Shown piece after piece: positions 62,062 to 64,000 of a stretch of DNA of 64,000 nucleotides. The position numbers and the translations under genes are program-made. The stretch lies in NCBI GenBank assembly GCA_042862465.1, contig JASTVH010000014.1:1-64000 (forward strand), given 5' to 3'. The stretch's first letter is position 1. Every line of letters starts with the position of its first letter. The DNA comes from JASTVH01 sp042862465. Its GTDB lineage: Bacteria > Pseudomonadota > Gammaproteobacteria > Pseudomonadales > Oleiphilaceae. A model generated the notes under the pieces. It ran no database searches. It worked only from the letters and a program-made list of their open reading frames with translations, and was not told the DNA's origin.

Positions 62062-63480
62062 TTATTTCCCAATCAGACTCTGACCACAAACCCGCACCAC
62101 ATTCCCGTTCACACCCTGTGACAGCGGATTGCAGTACCAGGCAATAGTCTCCGCCACGTCCACCGGCAAACCGCCCTGGGACAGACTGTTCATGCGCCGT
62201 CCCGCTTCACGGATGGTCAGGGGCATGGCGGCGGTCATCTGGGTCTCGATGAAGCCGGGGGCCACCGCATTGATGGTGCGGTGATCCTTCAGCTGCTTGG
62301 CCAGGGCTTCCACATAGCCAATGACGCCGGATTTGGACGCGGCGTAGTTGGTCTGGCCAAAATTACCGGCAATGCCGCTGATGGAAGAGACGCAGACGAT
62401 GCGGCCGTTCTCGCGCAGCAGATCGCGTTTGAAAAGTTCGTCGTTGATCAGTTCTTCCGCGGTCAGGTTGACGCTGATGGTCATGTCCCAGAAATGCTCG
62501 GGCATGCGGCCCAGGGTCTTGTCCCGGGTGATGCCGGCATTGTGGATGACGATATCGACACCGCCGAATTTGTCCTCCAGGAAATCCGCGATCACCGAAG
62601 GCGCATTGTGTTCGGTGATGTCTACACCGAGTGGCTGGCCGCCGATGCGTTGAGCCACCTCGTCCAGGGCCGCCATGGCCGCCGGGATGTCGAGGCACAC
62701 CACCTTGGCACCATCGCGGGCCAGGGTTTCGGCAATGGCCGCGCCGATGCCGCGGGACGCGCCGGTAACCAGGGCGACCTTGCCGGTCAGCGGGGCCACC
62801 GGATTAGTGGCGGACTTGCCTTCGCCCGCCTTACCGATGCGCACCACCTGGCCCGAGACGTAGGCCGATTTCGGAGACAGGAAGAAACGCAGGGACGATT
62901 CCAGCTGATTTTCCGCATTCGGTGCAATCCACAGCAGTTGAGCTGTCGCGCCTTTCTTGCCGACTTCCTTGCCAATGCTGCGTACAAAGCCTTCCAGCGC
63001 GCGATGAGCGGCCGCTTTGGCTGGGGAACGGCAATGGGCCGGGTCGGTGCCCACCACGATGATACGGCCACAACGGGCGATGTGGCGGATGGTCGGGTGG
63101 AAGAAATCATAGAGGCAGCGCAGGTCCTCGGTATCGCGCATGCCCGTGGCGTCGAACACCAGGGCCTTGAAGCGGCGCTGTTCGCCGATGTTGCCCATTT
63201 CCAGCACGTGCGCGCCATGACTGTCCGCCAGTCCATTGCCGGTTGCCAGGGTTTCCGGGCCGTCCGGGCAGTAGAGGGTGGCCGCGCCGCCCTTGAGAGT
63301 GTCGGCGATGGCGGTCAAGGCCTTCGCATCGGGGCCGCCGCCCACCAGCACATGGCCTTCGATACAGGGCTGGTCCGCTTTTTTCCAACGCTCCAGCGCC
63401 ACCGGTGCCGGCAGGCTGAGCGAATTGACGACTTGTTTGCCCAAGGGGGTGTTAACGAACCTGAGGTAGAGGTCTGACAT
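62062..63480 (-). CDS. 3-oxoacyl-ACP/CoA reductase, FabG4-type
   Basis: 472 aa, twice the size of FabG. The N-terminal ~210 residues form a divergent Rossmann-like domain without catalytic residues. The C-terminal ~255 are a standard SDR: ALVTGASRGIGAAIAE, HNAG, VSSISGIAGNFGQTNYAASKSG (Ser, Tyr, Lys; quoted to Ser-Gly), and PGFIETQM. FabG4 of mycobacteria has this two-domain form and reduces 3-oxoacyl-CoA with NADH. ATG 63480 follows AAGGA. Divergent from a FadI-type thiolase gene, so CoA-bound fatty acid turnover is likely. Confidence 0.9.
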   Translation of the reverse strand: MSDLYLRFVNTPLGKQVVNSLSLPAPVALERWKKADQPCIEGHVLVGGGPDAKALTAIADTLKGGAATLYCPDGPETLATGNGLADSHGAHVLEMGNIGEQRRFKALVFDATGMRDTEDLRCLYDFFHPTIRHIARCGRIIVVGTDPAHCRSPAKAAAHRALEGFVRSIGKEVGKKGATAQLLWIAPNAENQLESSLRFFLSPKSAYVSGQVVRIGKAGEGKSATNPVAPLTGKVALVTGASRGIGAAIAETLARDGAKVVCLDIPAAMAALDEVAQRIGGQPLGVDITEHNAPSVIADFLEDKFGGVDIVIHNAGITRDKTLGRMPEHFWDMTISVNLTAEELINDELFKRDLLRENGRIVCVSSISGIAGNFGQTNYAASKSGVIGYVEALAKQLKDHRTINAVAPGFIETQMTAAMPLTIREAGRRMNSLSQGGLPVDVAETIAWYCNPLSQGVNGNVVRVCGQSLIGK

Positions 63481-63806
63481 GCTGGTTTCCTTATCTTCCG
63501 TTCTGCTGTAGCTTTTTTCGGGAAACGCTCTTCTATTGAGACGGTATGCCGCAAGCAGCCGCAAAACCGCATTTGTATTTGTCCGGCAGTGCCGTGAGAG
63601 CGAATGCGTTGTCGTTGCCGGGACAATGCCGCGAGGCTGTCCCGGTGCCTGGATTCCAATAGTAGGTAGCTGCTGGCCGACAATAATTGACTGGTCATGG
63701 GGCCAATCTTGTCAAACTAGCCAATGAGGATCCCGGGCTTCGCGTTAATGTAGGGACATTCGCGAAACTGCAACGATCACCGAAACCCATTCAACAGGAT
63801 GAATTC
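63481..63806. promoter_or_regulatory. Divergent promoter region, fabG-like / fadI-like
   Basis: 326 bases serving two divergent genes. Only a spread of short imperfect repeats; I could not settle on -35/-10 boxes or an operator. No coding potential. Confidence 0.35.
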
Positions 63807-64000
63807 ATGGCACAGACAACTAAACAACGTCGCACCACGAAAAGCAATGCCTCGGACGGCGTGCGCCGGGTCGCCATTATTGGCGGCAACCGGGTTCCGT
63901 TCGCTCGCTCCAACACTGTCTACAGCAAGATCAGCAACCACGAGCTGCTGACCTCGGCGCTGCGTGGTCTGGTGGACCGGTTTGGCCTGCAGGACGAGCG
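63807..64000 (+). CDS. Acetyl-CoA acetyltransferase / thiolase, FadI-type, 5' end
   Basis: Partial: 194 bases, 64 codons before the window ends. The product starts MAQTTKQRRTTKSNASDGV, with a basic N-terminal extension, then RRVAIIGGNRVPFARSNTVY, the thiolase N-terminal motif (RxPFxRxxxxY). The FadI style (VAIIGGNRIPFARS) is strong; the catalytic Cys and His lie beyond the window. RBS CAGGAT before ATG 63807. Divergent to the FabG-like gene. Confidence 0.85.
   Translation, partial: MAQTTKQRRTTKSNASDGVRRVAIIGGNRVPFARSNTVYSKISNHELLTSALRGLVDRFGLQDE

Overview
The window reads as chromosomal DNA of a GC-rich, Gram-negative gammaproteobacterium, most like a marine Marinobacter-type lineage. Evidence: the conserved run rpsB-tsf-pyrH-frr-uppS-cdsA-dxr-rseP-bamA-skp-lpxD-fabZ-lpxA-lpxB-rnhB, the long-form DapD, an outer-membrane/LPS gene set, type II secretion genes and FeSOD. 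The genus is an inference from gene order and protein style; nothing was searched.

Layout. 0.2-10.7 kb is mostly leftward: map, glnD, dapC, a PilZ protein, an MNT/HEPN pair, an ArsC/Spx-like protein, dapD, dapE and a small hypothetical gene, with slyX and a membrane-anchored cold-shock-domain protein at the far left. 11.0-26.3 kb is the rightward translation, isoprenoid, phospholipid and envelope block, ending at rnhB. It meets a leftward sensor diguanylate cyclase. 27.4-27.8 kb holds an initiator tRNA with an odd leader that carries a truncated, partly inverted copy of the tRNA. 28-37 kb is accessory: two AraC-type regulators, a CaiB/BaiF CoA-transferase, and a translationally coupled operon of an alkyl-DHAP-synthase-like flavoprotein, a GlpD-like dehydrogenase and an FGGY kinase. 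REP-like repeats bracket this operon.

37.2-44.6 kb: NAD salvage (pncA-pncB), a structured intergenic region that may encode a small RNA, a response regulator with a dead GGDEF domain, yajQ, an AmpG-like transporter, an alkyltransferase-like protein, an SDR enzyme and fxsA. 44.6-46.8 kb: groESL behind a sigma-32-type promoter. 47.0-50.7 kb: type II secretion gspN, gspC and gspD. 50.8-53.4 kb: lemA plus an M48 protease. 53.4-58.5 kb: a GGDEF-EAL protein, sodB and purE-purK. 58.7-64 kb: a coiled-coil membrane protein, a DUF2846-like lipoprotein, a lysine-rich phasin-like protein, tRNA Val-Asp-Val, a FabG-type reductase and, divergently, the start of a FadI-type thiolase.

Most genes are housekeeping: lysine/peptidoglycan precursors, PII signalling, translation, isoprenoids, lipid A, outer-membrane assembly. 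The most interesting parts are the ether-lipid-like operon (31.6-36.4 kb), the HEPN toxin reading frame broken by a UGA at a likely Cys codon (4.7 kb), heptanucleotide arrays placed at gene 3' ends, the rearranged tRNA-fMet leader and the putative small RNA at 39.3 kb.
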